From Saprospiraceae bacterium (GTDB lineage: Bacteria; Bacteroidota; Bacteroidia; Chitinophagales; Saprospiraceae): 64,000 nt of DNA. The translations under genes were made by a program, and so were the position numbers. Below are positions 19,485 to 30,140 of the stretch, one piece after another. The stretch covers positions 1 through 64,000 of the forward strand of contig JAJCYH010000024.1 of the NCBI GenBank assembly GCA_029262995.1, given 5' to 3'. The notes beneath the pieces were generated by a model that was not told the DNA's origin, did no database searches, and saw nothing but the letters and a program-made list of their open reading frames with translations. How positions within the stretch are numbered: position 1 is the stretch's first letter; each line of letters opens with the position of its first letter.

Positions 19485-20045
19485 ATGACTATCTACATCA
19501 AAAACATGGTATGTAACCGTTGTAAAATGGTTGTTAAATCAACTCTCGAAGATTTGGGGCTTCACCCAGTCCAGATAGAATTGGGAGAAATTGAATTACT
19601 AGAGAATGACATTTCGGCTGTAAAAGAAAAGCTCAAACAAAAACTTCAATCTTTTGGCTTTGATTTGTTGGATGACCACAGAACCCAAACCATTGAAAAA
19701 GTGAAAAACCTGATTACTGATTTAGTGCAAAATAAAAACAACCAACTTGAGCTTAATCTTTCTGAATATTTATCTCAAGAATTATACAGAGATTACAGCT
19801 CATTTAGTAATCTGTTTTCAGAAGTGGAAGGATTAACCATAGAAAAGTATTACATCCTTCAAAAAATTGAGAAAGTAAAAGAACTACTAGTTTATGATGA
19901 ACTCACCTTGAGTGAAATTGCTTTCCAATTCAATTATTCAAGCGTAGCTTATTTAAGCACGCAATTTAAAAAAGTTACAGGACTCTCTCCGAGCCATTTC
20001 AAGAAATTACGTGCGATTAAACGTAAGCCATTAGATGAGTTGTAA
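19485..20045 (+). CDS. AraC-family regulator with HMA-like N-terminal region
   Basis: IYIKNMVCNRCKMVVKSTLEDLGL; AraC HTH EIAFQFNYSSVAYLSTQFKKVTGLSPSHFKKL; adjacent to copA. Confidence 0.85.
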   Translation: MTIYIKNMVCNRCKMVVKSTLEDLGLHPVQIELGEIELLENDISAVKEKLKQKLQSFGFDLLDDHRTQTIEKVKNLITDLVQNKNNQLELNLSEYLSQELYRDYSSFSNLFSEVEGLTIEKYYILQKIEKVKELLVYDELTLSEIAFQFNYSSVAYLSTQFKKVTGLSPSHFKKLRAIKRKPLDEL

Positions 20046-20129
20046 ATGTTACAAATCATTTCCAAAATATTGTAACAGATATTCCTTATAGAATCCCGAC
20101 CTTTATTTTATAATGAAAACATATAAATT

Positions 20130-22628
20130 ATGAAAAATACATATCATATACAGGGGATGACTTGCGACGGATGTCGCAATCATGTGGAAAAAATATTATC
20201 GAAAGTCGAAGGTGTTTCTAAAGTTAATGTTGATTTAGAAAAGGAAGAAGCAACTATTGAAATGGAATATCACGTTTCAATAGATAATTTTCAAAAGGCT
20301 TTAAAAAAGGATGGCGCAAGATACAGCATACATAAGTTAGGGGAACATCACCATCACAAAGAAAAGAAAGAAGAAAAGCTAAAGGGAAAGGGATCAGGAA
20401 TATATTATTGCCCTATGCATTGTGAGGACAATAAAACCTATGATAAGCCAGGTGATTGTCCTGTCTGTGGAATGCATTTAGTTGAAGAACAAAACCTATC
20501 AACCATCAGCACAGCCCAATGGACTTGTCCAATGCATCCTGAAATAATCAAAGATGAAGCGGGCTCGTGTCCTATTTGTGGGATGGATTTAGTACCAATG
20601 GAAGCGGATCTCTCTGCAGAAGAGAAAACCTATCAAAAGTTATTAAGGAAATTTTGGATAGCAGTAGCTTTTACACTGCCCATTTTCTTAATTGCAATGA
20701 GTGATATGATTTCAAATAATCCACTAATTGATATTATGGCGCAAAAACATTGGAATTGGACTCAGTTTGTGCTATCTATTCCAGTTGTGTTTTATGCCAC
20801 TTGGATGTTTTTTGAACGTGCTTATAAAAGCATCATGACTTGGAATCTCAATATGTTCACACTTATTGGGATTGGTGCTGGAGTGGCATGGATATTCAGT
20901 GTATTTGGGATGTTTTTTCCAGACTTCTTTCCAGGTCAGTTTAAAACCGAATCAGGTGCAGTTCATGTGTATTTTGAAGCCGCAACAGTTATTTTAACTC
21001 TTGTTTTATTGGGACAATTATTAGAAGCACGGGCTCATAGTAAAACCAATTCTGCAATAAAAGAGTTATTGAAGCTAGCACCTAATAAAGCCATAAAACT
21101 AGTAGGTGACACAGAAGTTGAAGTTAGCATTGATAAGATAGAATTAAACGATATTCTAAAAGTAAAACCTGGTGAAAAAATTCCTGTTGATGGCGTTATC
21201 ACAGAGGGCAGCACCAGTATTGACGAGTCTATGATTAATGGTGAACCTATACCAGAAAATAAGACTGTAAATGATAAAGTAATCAGTGGAACAATCAATG
21301 GCAATCAAGTATTTTTAATGAAAGCCGAAAAAGTAGGGAGCGATACTTTATTGTCTCAAATCATTCAAATGGTTAATGATGCCAGTAGAAGTCGTGCACC
21401 GATTCAAAATTTGGCGGATAAGGTATCAGGCTATTTTGTTCCTGTTGTGGTTTTAATTTCTGCAGTAACATTCATTGTTTGGGCAATTTGGGGTCCAGAT
21501 CCAGCTTACGTCTTTGCACTGGTAAATGCTATTGCTGTTTTAATCATTGCATGTCCTTGTGCACTAGGCTTAGCTACACCAATGTCGGTAATGGTTGGTG
21601 TGGGCAGGGGTGCTCAAAATGGAGTGTTGATCAAAAATGCCGAGGCACTGGAGAAAATGGATAAAGTTAATACACTAATTGTTGATAAAACAGGAACAAT
21701 CACAGAAGGAAAACCCACAGTAGAAAAAGTAGGTACATTCACCGATAATTTAAGCGTGAATGAAGCACTACAATACATCGCTTCGATAAACAGTAATAGT
21801 GAACATCCATTAGCCGAAGCTACTGTTAAGTATAGCAATGAACAAAATGTTAAAGTATTGAAATCTGAGGAATTCAGTGCAGTTACAGGTAAAGGTGTGG
21901 AGGGTAAAATTAATGGTAAGAAAGTAACTTTAGGAAATCCAGATATGATGAGATATGCAAATGCTACAATTTTATCCAAAATGGAAGAAGAAGTCAAAAC
22001 ATATCAAAAACAAGGGAAAACAGTTTCCTATTTATCGATTGAAAACACAGTGGTTGGTTATGTGGTAATTGGCGATAAAATCAAAAATACAAGTGCTAAA
22101 GCAATCAAGGAACTTCAAGACAAAGGGATTGAGGTAATAATGCTTACAGGTGATAATTATGATACAGCACAGGCAGTAGCCTCAGCATTAAACCTTGCAG
22201 ACTTTAAAGCCAGTATGTTGCCAGAAGATAAGCTTAAAGAAGTAGAAAGATTGCAAGCACAAGGAAAAGTGGTTGCTATGGCTGGTGATGGTATTAACGA
22301 TGCCCCAGCACTAGCTAAAAGTGATGTGGGTATAGCAATGGGTACAGGAACCGATGTGGCCATAGAAAGTGCGATGATAACCTTGATAAAAGGTGACTTA
22401 CACGGTATCGTTAAAGCCAGAAACTTAAGCGATGGTGTAATGAAAAACATAAAGCAAAACTTATTTTTTGCACTCATCTATAATACCTTGGGTGTACCCG
22501 TTGCAGCAGGTGTATTATTTCCGTTTTTCGGAATATTACTATCTCCTATGATTGCAGCATTAGCAATGAGCTTCAGTTCGGTTTCAGTTATTGGAAATGC
22601 ATTAAGATTACGAAATATTAAAATTTAA
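20130..22628 (+). CDS. copA: Copper-translocating P1B-type ATPase
   Basis: HMA (GMTCDGCRNHVEK), two heavy-metal-binding zinc-ribbon-like domains (YYCPMHCED.., WTCPMHPEI..), CPCALG, DKTGTITEG, GDGINDAPAL. Confidence 0.95.
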   Translation: MKNTYHIQGMTCDGCRNHVEKILSKVEGVSKVNVDLEKEEATIEMEYHVSIDNFQKALKKDGARYSIHKLGEHHHHKEKKEEKLKGKGSGIYYCPMHCEDNKTYDKPGDCPVCGMHLVEEQNLSTISTAQWTCPMHPEIIKDEAGSCPICGMDLVPMEADLSAEEKTYQKLLRKFWIAVAFTLPIFLIAMSDMISNNPLIDIMAQKHWNWTQFVLSIPVVFYATWMFFERAYKSIMTWNLNMFTLIGIGAGVAWIFSVFGMFFPDFFPGQFKTESGAVHVYFEAATVILTLVLLGQLLEARAHSKTNSAIKELLKLAPNKAIKLVGDTEVEVSIDKIELNDILKVKPGEKIPVDGVITEGSTSIDESMINGEPIPENKTVNDKVISGTINGNQVFLMKAEKVGSDTLLSQIIQMVNDASRSRAPIQNLADKVSGYFVPVVVLISAVTFIVWAIWGPDPAYVFALVNAIAVLIIACPCALGLATPMSVMVGVGRGAQNGVLIKNAEALEKMDKVNTLIVDKTGTITEGKPTVEKVGTFTDNLSVNEALQYIASINSNSEHPLAEATVKYSNEQNVKVLKSEEFSAVTGKGVEGKINGKKVTLGNPDMMRYANATILSKMEEEVKTYQKQGKTVSYLSIENTVVGYVVIGDKIKNTSAKAIKELQDKGIEVIMLTGDNYDTAQAVASALNLADFKASMLPEDKLKEVERLQAQGKVVAMAGDGINDAPALAKSDVGIAMGTGTDVAIESAMITLIKGDLHGIVKARNLSDGVMKNIKQNLFFALIYNTLGVPVAAGVLFPFFGILLSPMIAALAMSFSSVSVIGNALRLRNIKI

Positions 22629-22967
22629 TATAAACCAACAACTTGTGTACTAATAACATGCAGAATAAGCCAAAAGCTGATGTATATTTATCAAGTGATG
22701 TGTATGGCCCCAATTGACAGGATTGCAATATGTTATTCCCAATTGTAATTCTGAGACGGACATGTGGTGAAAAAACTTGATGGTGGCAATGCTTAAATTG
22801 ACCCAGCCGACAATATTCTTTTAAGTATCAGAAGCATTCCTAATTCGATACTTTTTATTTTGTACTCTTATATTCAAAATTTGGGTAAGCGATTTGATAT
22901 TTTTCTCATCATCATTTTCTGTAATTTAGCTCATATTTGTTACCGACTATATTGTAGAGAGATCTAA

Positions 22968-23510
22968 ATGAAAAAAAAGAATAAAGTATTTATCGCCACT
23001 AGTTTGGATGGATATATTTCCGATCGTCAAGGAAATATTGACTGGCTGATTTCTATTCCAAATCCAGACAATATTGATTTTGGGTATGAAGAATTTATGG
23101 AAGAGATAGATGCATTAGTTATGGGGCGAACAAGTTTTGAAACAGTATGCGGGTTTGATATTGACTGGCCCTATCAAAAGCCAGTGTTTGTATTAAGTAA
23201 TTCTTTGACAAAAATACCGGTTAAATTTAATGATAAGGCAGAACTTCTCAATGGGACATTAAATGAAATTTTAGATAATATTTATAATAGGGGATACTAT
23301 CATTTGTACATAGATGGTGGCAAAACGATTCAAAGTTTTTTGAATGAGGATTTGATTCATGAAATGATAATAACAATAATACCTATCCTATTAGGAGGTG
23401 GTTCACCTTTGTTTTCTGACATAACCAATACACTAAATTTTGAATGCACTGATTCTAGAATTTATCTAAAGAAGATTGTCCAGAATCATTTCAAAAGAAT
23501 TAACTATTAA
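22968..23510 (+). CDS. Dihydrofolate reductase family protein (RibD C-terminal-like)
   Basis: KVFIATSLDGYISDRQGNIDWL...VMGRTSFETV...LYIDGGKTIQSFLNEDLIHEMIITIIPILLGGG. Confidence 0.88.
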   Translation: MKKKNKVFIATSLDGYISDRQGNIDWLISIPNPDNIDFGYEEFMEEIDALVMGRTSFETVCGFDIDWPYQKPVFVLSNSLTKIPVKFNDKAELLNGTLNEILDNIYNRGYYHLYIDGGKTIQSFLNEDLIHEMIITIIPILLGGGSPLFSDITNTLNFECTDSRIYLKKIVQNHFKRINY

Positions 23511-23696
23511 TGAAAGGTTAATTATTCTTTATTCACTCTATTTTGCATTTTAATGCAAAATTATAACTGGAGTATTGAGGATTATTTTCAAATTATCTCT
23601 GTAATGAAGACGATATTGTTTGATGGCACTTAGGGTGAGAATTCCTTGAATCATCGTACTTATTAAATTTGGTTAATTTTAATGCAACTTGAATAA

Positions 23697-24404
23697 ATGA
23701 TACGTAAAAATATTGATTATAAGATTTATTTTAATGCGCTTAAACAGTCCCCATTTTTAAAGGAATCTAGTGACGAATCTATAGATTGTCTTTTAAATCA
23801 AATGAAAGAGGAGCATTGGGAAGCCAAAAGCTTCAAAAACAGCTTAGAAGTAGAATCTACATTCTACTTTATCATTTCAGGAAAACTTAAGGTATATAAA
23901 TCTAATTTGGACACAGGTCGAGAACATACAATGTTTGTCTTGTCCAAAGGTGATGTTTTTGATGTGTTATCATTACTAGATACTAAGCCACATGATGTCT
24001 ATTGGGAAGCTTTGGAGCAAATGGTTCTATTGAAGATTTCAATGACTGAAATGAGATTGTGGATTAAGAAGTATCCAGAAATTCATAAAGCGATTTTATA
24101 TTACCTAGGAGAAAGAATGAGACAACTCATGGATGTTGCTACAGATATTACCTTACATAATACATTAATTCGTCTCGTTGCATTGCTCCTTAAAAATATT
24201 AATGGAGAAACACGCAAACTTGAATTGATTAATAATCTTCCAAATGAAGAGATTGCTAGCCTTATTGGAACAACCAGATCTGTTGTAAGTAGACATATTC
24301 AAGAACTGAAGAGATGTGGAGCGATTTCTGTTAGTAGAAGGAAGATAGATGTCAAAAATATTGAAATACTGCTATCAATAGCTGAAGAAAAACATCTTTC
24401 CTGA
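23697..24404 (+). CDS. Crp/Fnr-family transcriptional regulator
   Basis: cNMP-binding fold and HTH NEEIASLIGTTRSVVSRHIQELKRCGAI. Confidence 0.88.
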   Translation: MIRKNIDYKIYFNALKQSPFLKESSDESIDCLLNQMKEEHWEAKSFKNSLEVESTFYFIISGKLKVYKSNLDTGREHTMFVLSKGDVFDVLSLLDTKPHDVYWEALEQMVLLKISMTEMRLWIKKYPEIHKAILYYLGERMRQLMDVATDITLHNTLIRLVALLLKNINGETRKLELINNLPNEEIASLIGTTRSVVSRHIQELKRCGAISVSRRKIDVKNIEILLSIAEEKHLS

Positions 24405-24698
24405 TTTTCATTATTCTACAATGTTAGCAAATTAAAGGCTGAATGGTACTTAGGTAACTCTTCTCAGCTTTTATTATACCTAAATTTACCTTCTAAGTTA
24501 AATGTATCATTGCAATTTGCTTGTTTGAATCGCAACTTCCATTTTTATAAATCGAGTTTTAAATAAGTATATTGATCTATTAAATTATTAAACTTATAAT
24601 TCGTTTTCATCGTTACAATATAATTATGGGAAGATGTATTTAACGATAATAAACTACAATTCATAAAATTAAAATTATAGATAACCCGAAGTTTTAGA

Positions 24699-26009
24699 AT
24701 GAAAGAAAATTTGAATGAATCACAAAAGCTCCTTATTCGAAGAAGGGATGTTGTAGCTAATGGAGTGGGAGTCTTTAATGATGCAACGGTAAAAGAAGCC
24801 AAAGGTGCTATAATTATTGATGCAGATGGAAGAGAACTTATTGATTTTGCAGGTGGTATTGGTGTTGTAAATGCAGGTCACTGTCCAGAACCTGTTGTTG
24901 CAGCAATAACAGAACAAGCTAAAAAGTTTCTACATACAAGTTTTAATGTGGTTACTTATGAACCATATATTGAATTATGTGAAGAGTTGATCAAAATTTT
25001 GCCTCATGGCAAAGATACTAAGGCAATGCTTGTAAGCACTGGTGCTGAGGCAGTGGAGAATGCTATTAAAATTGCTAGACAAGCGACTAAAAGACCAGCG
25101 GTTATTTGTTACTCTGGAGCTTACCATGGACGAACCATGATGGCGATGACTTTAACAAGTAAGATAAGTTATAAATACAATTGTGGTCCTTATGCACCTG
25201 AAGTATACAGACTTCCATTCCCAAATGTTTACAGGTATAAGGGATCTAGAGATGAAGAGACTTTTGTTAAAGATGAACTCAAAAAATTGCATGAAAGTGC
25301 CCTTAATTTGGTTGATATCAAAAGTGTCGCCGCTATAATTGTTGAGCCGATCCAAGGTGAAGGTGGGTTTAATCCTATACCCCAGAAATATTTAGAAGGA
25401 TTAAGAGCCTTTTGTGACGAGCATGGTATTGTGCTTATAATGGATGAAGTGCAAAGCGGTTTCTGTAGGACTGGACATTGGGCTAGTTGGCAACACTATG
25501 GTGTTCAGCCAGATATAAGCACCTATGCCAAATCGATGGGTTCAGGTCTACCTATTGCAGCAGTTGTAGGCAAAGCTAGTGTTATGGATGCTGCCGCACC
25601 AGGAACAATTGGTGGGACGTATATTGGTAACCCGGTTTGTTGTGCTGCGGCTTTGGCAACCATCAAGTATATGAAAGAGATTAACCTTAACCAAAAAGCT
25701 GTGGAAGTTGGGGGAATAATAAGGTCACGACTTGAGAATTTAATGAAGACACGTCCAGAGATTGGTGATGTTCGGGGTATAGGCGCTATGATTGCTATTG
25801 AGTTTGTAAAAAACAATGATCCTACACTGCCTGACGCTGAAATCTGCTCGAAAATCGTTACGGGATGTATGGAAAATGGATTGATTATGTTGAGTGCTGG
25901 GACTCATAAAAATATTATTCGTATATTATCACCCTTGGTTATCACCCAGCAGCAATTGGAAAAGGGTATGTCAATTTTAGAACAAGAAATCATAAAAGAA
26001 ACAAAATAA
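24699..26009 (+). CDS. Class III aminotransferase (GABA/polyamine-type)
   Basis: IIVEPIQGEGGFNPIP, IMDEVQSGFCRTG, YAKSMGSGLPIAAV (PLP lysine). Confidence 0.9.
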   Translation: MKENLNESQKLLIRRRDVVANGVGVFNDATVKEAKGAIIIDADGRELIDFAGGIGVVNAGHCPEPVVAAITEQAKKFLHTSFNVVTYEPYIELCEELIKILPHGKDTKAMLVSTGAEAVENAIKIARQATKRPAVICYSGAYHGRTMMAMTLTSKISYKYNCGPYAPEVYRLPFPNVYRYKGSRDEETFVKDELKKLHESALNLVDIKSVAAIIVEPIQGEGGFNPIPQKYLEGLRAFCDEHGIVLIMDEVQSGFCRTGHWASWQHYGVQPDISTYAKSMGSGLPIAAVVGKASVMDAAAPGTIGGTYIGNPVCCAAALATIKYMKEINLNQKAVEVGGIIRSRLENLMKTRPEIGDVRGIGAMIAIEFVKNNDPTLPDAEICSKIVTGCMENGLIMLSAGTHKNIIRILSPLVITQQQLEKGMSILEQEIIKETK

Positions 26010-26013
26010 TAAT

Positions 26014-26955
26014 ATGAAACCATTCGCAATTGCAGGAATACAAATGAAAGTATCAGCCATCGCTTCCAACGTGGAAATGATGAAGTTGAAGATTGATATT
26101 ACCATGAATCTTTATCCATGGATTGAAATGATTATGTTTAGTGAGCTTTGTGCATTTGGACCACTAACACATACAGCACAAGCTATTCCAAATAACTTTG
26201 AAGCCGAAATGCAAGCCATGGCAAAAAAATATGGAATTTGGTTACTTCCAGGTTCTATATTTGAAAAAAGTGGAGACAAAATTTATAATACAGCAACTGT
26301 TATTAATCCTAACGGGGAAATAGTAACTCGTTACCGTAAGATGTTTCCATTTTATCCCTATGAAACAGGTGTGACTCCTGGCAAGGATTTTTGTGTATTT
26401 GATGTGCCTGATGTAGCAAGATTTGGTGTTTCCATTTGCTATGATATGTGGTTTCCAGAAACTATTCGAACTTTAACGGCTATGGGTGCTGAAGTTATTA
26501 TGCATCCAACTTTGTCAGGGACTATCGATCGTGATATAGAACTATCGATTGTGAGAGCAATGGCTTCCGTTAACCAATGTTATTTCTTTGATGTAAATGG
26601 ATTGGATACAGGTGGATGTGGACGTTCTATAATCTGTGGACCTGATGGTAGAATATTACACCAGTCAGAAGGTACAGAAGAAATTATCCCTCTGGAGCTT
26701 AATATAGAAAGAGCAAAGAGAAGTCGTGAATTAGGTATTCTTAGGTTAGGGCAACCGCTTAAAAGCTTTCGAGATCATATACAATCTACTCAGTTTAGTA
26801 TTTATCAGCCCAATACACCTACACCTTATCTAGATTCGTTAGGACCACTTATTAAACCTTCTCGACTTGATACACTTACGGAATTAAAGATTAAAGAAAA
26901 TACTTTGGAGCAACAACGTTTGCCTATCAATCAAGAACGTATTGGATTAATATAA
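26014..26955 (+). CDS. Carbon-nitrogen hydrolase (nitrilase superfamily)
   Basis: Glu-Lys-Cys catalytic context: FSELCAFG, YRKMFPFYPYE, ICYDMWFPETIR. Confidence 0.88.
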   Translation: MKPFAIAGIQMKVSAIASNVEMMKLKIDITMNLYPWIEMIMFSELCAFGPLTHTAQAIPNNFEAEMQAMAKKYGIWLLPGSIFEKSGDKIYNTATVINPNGEIVTRYRKMFPFYPYETGVTPGKDFCVFDVPDVARFGVSICYDMWFPETIRTLTAMGAEVIMHPTLSGTIDRDIELSIVRAMASVNQCYFFDVNGLDTGGCGRSIICGPDGRILHQSEGTEEIIPLELNIERAKRSRELGILRLGQPLKSFRDHIQSTQFSIYQPNTPTPYLDSLGPLIKPSRLDTLTELKIKENTLEQQRLPINQERIGLI

Positions 26956-26965
26956 AATTTAAATT

Positions 26966-27373
26966 ATGGGTGGATTACCAATGAATAAAAGAAATAAGGC
27001 TAGAGATATTAAAGACTATGTGAGTTGGTTTGAAATACCTGCACTAGACTTTCATCAGGCAGTACATTTCTATAGCGAAATTTTTGGTATTGAAATGCAA
27101 CAAAAAATTACAAATGAGAATGCTATAGCCTATTTTCCTGTAACATCAGGTATTGGTGGGGCGATAATTGCAGGCCCAGGATCCATACCTTCAGATAGAG
27201 GACCATTGATTTATTTGAATGGAGGATATGACCTCAATAATGTTATAAATAAAGTAGAATTGGCTGGCGGACGTATTGTAATGCCAAAAACGCTCATTAG
27301 CAACGATGCAGGTTATTTTGCGATTTTCATTGACTCACAAGGAAACAAACTTGCATTACACTCAAAACAATAA
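26966..27373 (+). CDS. VOC-family protein
   Basis: VSWFEIPALDFHQAVHFYSEIFGI...GYFAIFIDSQGNKLALHS. Confidence 0.88.
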   Translation: MGGLPMNKRNKARDIKDYVSWFEIPALDFHQAVHFYSEIFGIEMQQKITNENAIAYFPVTSGIGGAIIAGPGSIPSDRGPLIYLNGGYDLNNVINKVELAGGRIVMPKTLISNDAGYFAIFIDSQGNKLALHSKQ

Positions 27374-27375
27374 AC

Positions 27376-30114
27376 TTGACAAAGAATAACACAAAAAGTG
27401 CACCTTACTATAACATCGGCCAACTAAGAGTTGATTACTGGAATAAATTAAAAATTGAAACCTCAGAAATCGTCCGTTGCCATAAAGGGTCTGCGAATGA
27501 AAAGGCAACCAAGCAAAAAATTAATGAGATTATCAAAGATCTAAAAGATGTAGAATGTTTTTTTGCTTCCCCTGGAAAAGAGCGCTTAAGGAAACTTGAA
27601 CATGCTTTTATAAGCGATGAATATGCTTCTTTATCAAAAATGGTTTTTGACACAACGAAACAACTGTTAGAGGATAGCTATAAGAGCAATCCAGACTTCA
27701 TAGATTTTGAGGAACACAGTATGGTGTCTGTAGAAAAGCATGAGCAAAATAGCAATGTAAGGAAAAATCATTTCGAGGTTTTGTTCATTGACAATATTTC
27801 TGAACAGGAAGAGAAAAAATTAAAACAAGACTTAAGATCTTTTCATACGCAAAATGATAATTTTAGTTACAACATAGTTGTCCAGCGTTCATTTCAAGAC
27901 GCGATAATCGCATTGCTTTTTAACCACAATATACAAGCTGTCGTCGTACGTTACGCACCACCTTATTACTCGAAGTTAATATCTCCTCTCATTAAACCTT
28001 ATATTGAAGAAGTTACAAAGCTTGATTTTTCATCTAAGGCTGAAACCGATTTGGGTCCTGTCATTGGAGAATTAATTAAGCAATTCAGACCAGAATTGGA
28101 TGCTTATTATGTTACAGATACATCACTTGGATACTTAAAAGACAGTACTATCAAAGGTTTTAGGCGTATTTTTTATCAAACAGAGGATATTCAAGAATTG
28201 CATCTGACCATAATGAGAGGAATAGCCGAACGATACAGAACTCCTTTCTTTTCTGCGTTAGTTGAATATAGTCAAAAGCCCACAGGTGTATTTCATGCAA
28301 TGCCTATAGCTAGGGGTAATTCAGTATTCATGTCCAGGTGGATCAATGATTTTGGTGAGTTTTATGGTAGGAATATGTTTCTAGCCGAAACATCAGCTAC
28401 AACAGGTGGTCTTGATTCACTCTTACAACCAACGGGTCCAATCAAGAAAGCTCAGGAAAAAGCACGTGATGCTTATGGTGCACTAGATACATACTTTGTA
28501 ACCAACGGAACATCGACTGCGAATAAGATAGTTATGCAGGCTTTAGTTCAGCCTCATGATGTAGTACTTATTGACCGAGATTGCCATAAATCGCATCACT
28601 ATGGACTAGTATTGGCGGGTGCTTATCCCGTTTATTTGGATTCTTATCCAATTGAGGAATACTCTATGTATGGGGCTGTGCCATTGGAGCAAATTAAGAG
28701 AAAATTGCTTCAATTAAAAGAAGCAGGAAGGCTTGAAAAAGTAAAGATGTTACTATTAACCAATTGCACATTTGATGGGTTGGTTTATAACGTTGAGAGG
28801 GTAATGGAGGAAGTTCTTGCGATTAAACCGGACATGGTTTTTTTATGGGATGAAGCCTGGTTTGCTTTTGCTGGATTTAACTATAATTATAGACAAAGAA
28901 CAGGCATGTTCGTTGCAAAAAAACTTTATAAAAAATATAAAAGTCCTAATTATCGAATTAAGTATAAAAAACATCTTGCTGACTTAAGGGAAGGAGAGCA
29001 TTCTTCATTACCAGATCCTGATAAGGTATTAATAAGGGTTTATTCTACCCAAAGTACACATAAGACCTTGAGTAGCTTTAGACAAGGTTCCATGATTCAT
29101 ATTTGGGATGAAGATTTCCGTAGAAAAACAGTAACTACCTTTCTAGAAGCTTATATGACACATACTTCAACATCTCCTAATTATCAAATGTTGGCATCAC
29201 TTGATGTGAGTAGACGTCAGGTACAATTTGAAGGTTTCGAATTGGTAGAAAAAAGCATTGAATTGGCAATGGTGCTTCGCGCAAAAGTACATGACAATCC
29301 ACAATTAAAGAAATACTTTGAAGTACTTACTGTCGGTGATTTTATTCCTAATAATTTTCGTAAAACCGGACTTAAAGAATACTACTGTAAAGATGAAGGA
29401 TGGAACCGTATGGGTGAGGCATGGGAGAAAGATGAATTCGTTCTGGATCCTACCAAAATTACATTATATGTCGGCAAAACGGGAGTTGATGGCGATACTT
29501 TTAAGAATAAGTATCTAATGGATAAATTTAATATTCAAATAAACAAGACATCACGTAACACCGTTTTGTTTATGACCAACATTGGAACCACGAGGGGTAG
29601 TATTACTTATCTTGTTAATGCACTTTTGAAGATCGCCGATGAATTGGATGAAGAATTAAAGGCCTTGAATGAAAAAGAAAAGGAAATTCGAAAAAGAAAA
29701 ATTTACTCCTTAACCAAAGAAGTTCCTCCTTTACCAGATTTTAGTTATTTCCATGAATCATTTCAGGCAGTACCTGGAGTACCAGGAGGTAATTTGCGTG
29801 AAGCTTATTTTTTAGCTTATGATGAAGAGAACTTCGAATATGTTCCATTAAATGAATGTTTATCTGTTATGAAAAAAGGAAGAACACTTGTTGCTTCTAC
29901 ATTTGTAATTCCTTATCCACCTGGTTTCCCTGTATTGGTTCCTGGACAGGTTGTTAGTGATGAGATCATCAATTTTCTTACAGTGCTTGATGTAAGTGAA
30001 ATTCATGGCTATCGCGATGATTTAGGTCTAAGGGTATTCAAAGAAAAAGTAATGAACAGACATAAAATTACTACTTCAATGGGCGCGATGCTTGTTGGAA
30101 AAAAGAACTCATAA
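27376..30114 (+). CDS. Orn/Lys/Arg decarboxylase (PLP fold I)
   Basis: TNGTSTANKIV, FLWDEAWFAFAGF, STQSTHKTLSSFRQGSMIH (SxHK), C-terminal decarboxylase domain; TTG start. Confidence 0.92.
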   Translation: MTKNNTKSAPYYNIGQLRVDYWNKLKIETSEIVRCHKGSANEKATKQKINEIIKDLKDVECFFASPGKERLRKLEHAFISDEYASLSKMVFDTTKQLLEDSYKSNPDFIDFEEHSMVSVEKHEQNSNVRKNHFEVLFIDNISEQEEKKLKQDLRSFHTQNDNFSYNIVVQRSFQDAIIALLFNHNIQAVVVRYAPPYYSKLISPLIKPYIEEVTKLDFSSKAETDLGPVIGELIKQFRPELDAYYVTDTSLGYLKDSTIKGFRRIFYQTEDIQELHLTIMRGIAERYRTPFFSALVEYSQKPTGVFHAMPIARGNSVFMSRWINDFGEFYGRNMFLAETSATTGGLDSLLQPTGPIKKAQEKARDAYGALDTYFVTNGTSTANKIVMQALVQPHDVVLIDRDCHKSHHYGLVLAGAYPVYLDSYPIEEYSMYGAVPLEQIKRKLLQLKEAGRLEKVKMLLLTNCTFDGLVYNVERVMEEVLAIKPDMVFLWDEAWFAFAGFNYNYRQRTGMFVAKKLYKKYKSPNYRIKYKKHLADLREGEHSSLPDPDKVLIRVYSTQSTHKTLSSFRQGSMIHIWDEDFRRKTVTTFLEAYMTHTSTSPNYQMLASLDVSRRQVQFEGFELVEKSIELAMVLRAKVHDNPQLKKYFEVLTVGDFIPNNFRKTGLKEYYCKDEGWNRMGEAWEKDEFVLDPTKITLYVGKTGVDGDTFKNKYLMDKFNIQINKTSRNTVLFMTNIGTTRGSITYLVNALLKIADELDEELKALNEKEKEIRKRKIYSLTKEVPPLPDFSYFHESFQAVPGVPGGNLREAYFLAYDEENFEYVPLNECLSVMKKGRTLVASTFVIPYPPGFPVLVPGQVVSDEIINFLTVLDVSEIHGYRDDLGLRVFKEKVMNRHKITTSMGAMLVGKKNS

Positions 30115-30140
30115 TTAATTTAATCCTTGAAAATATTTAA

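Noticed and set aside
21035-22477. Minus-strand ORFs inside copA (21035-21304, 21614-21997, 22157-22477)
   Set aside because: Shadow ORFs of a confidently identified P-type ATPase.
24545-25816. Minus-strand ORFs in the aminotransferase region (24545-24802, 24720-24917, 25152-25355, 25523-25816)
   Set aside because: Antisense to a clear CDS or its leader; low complexity.
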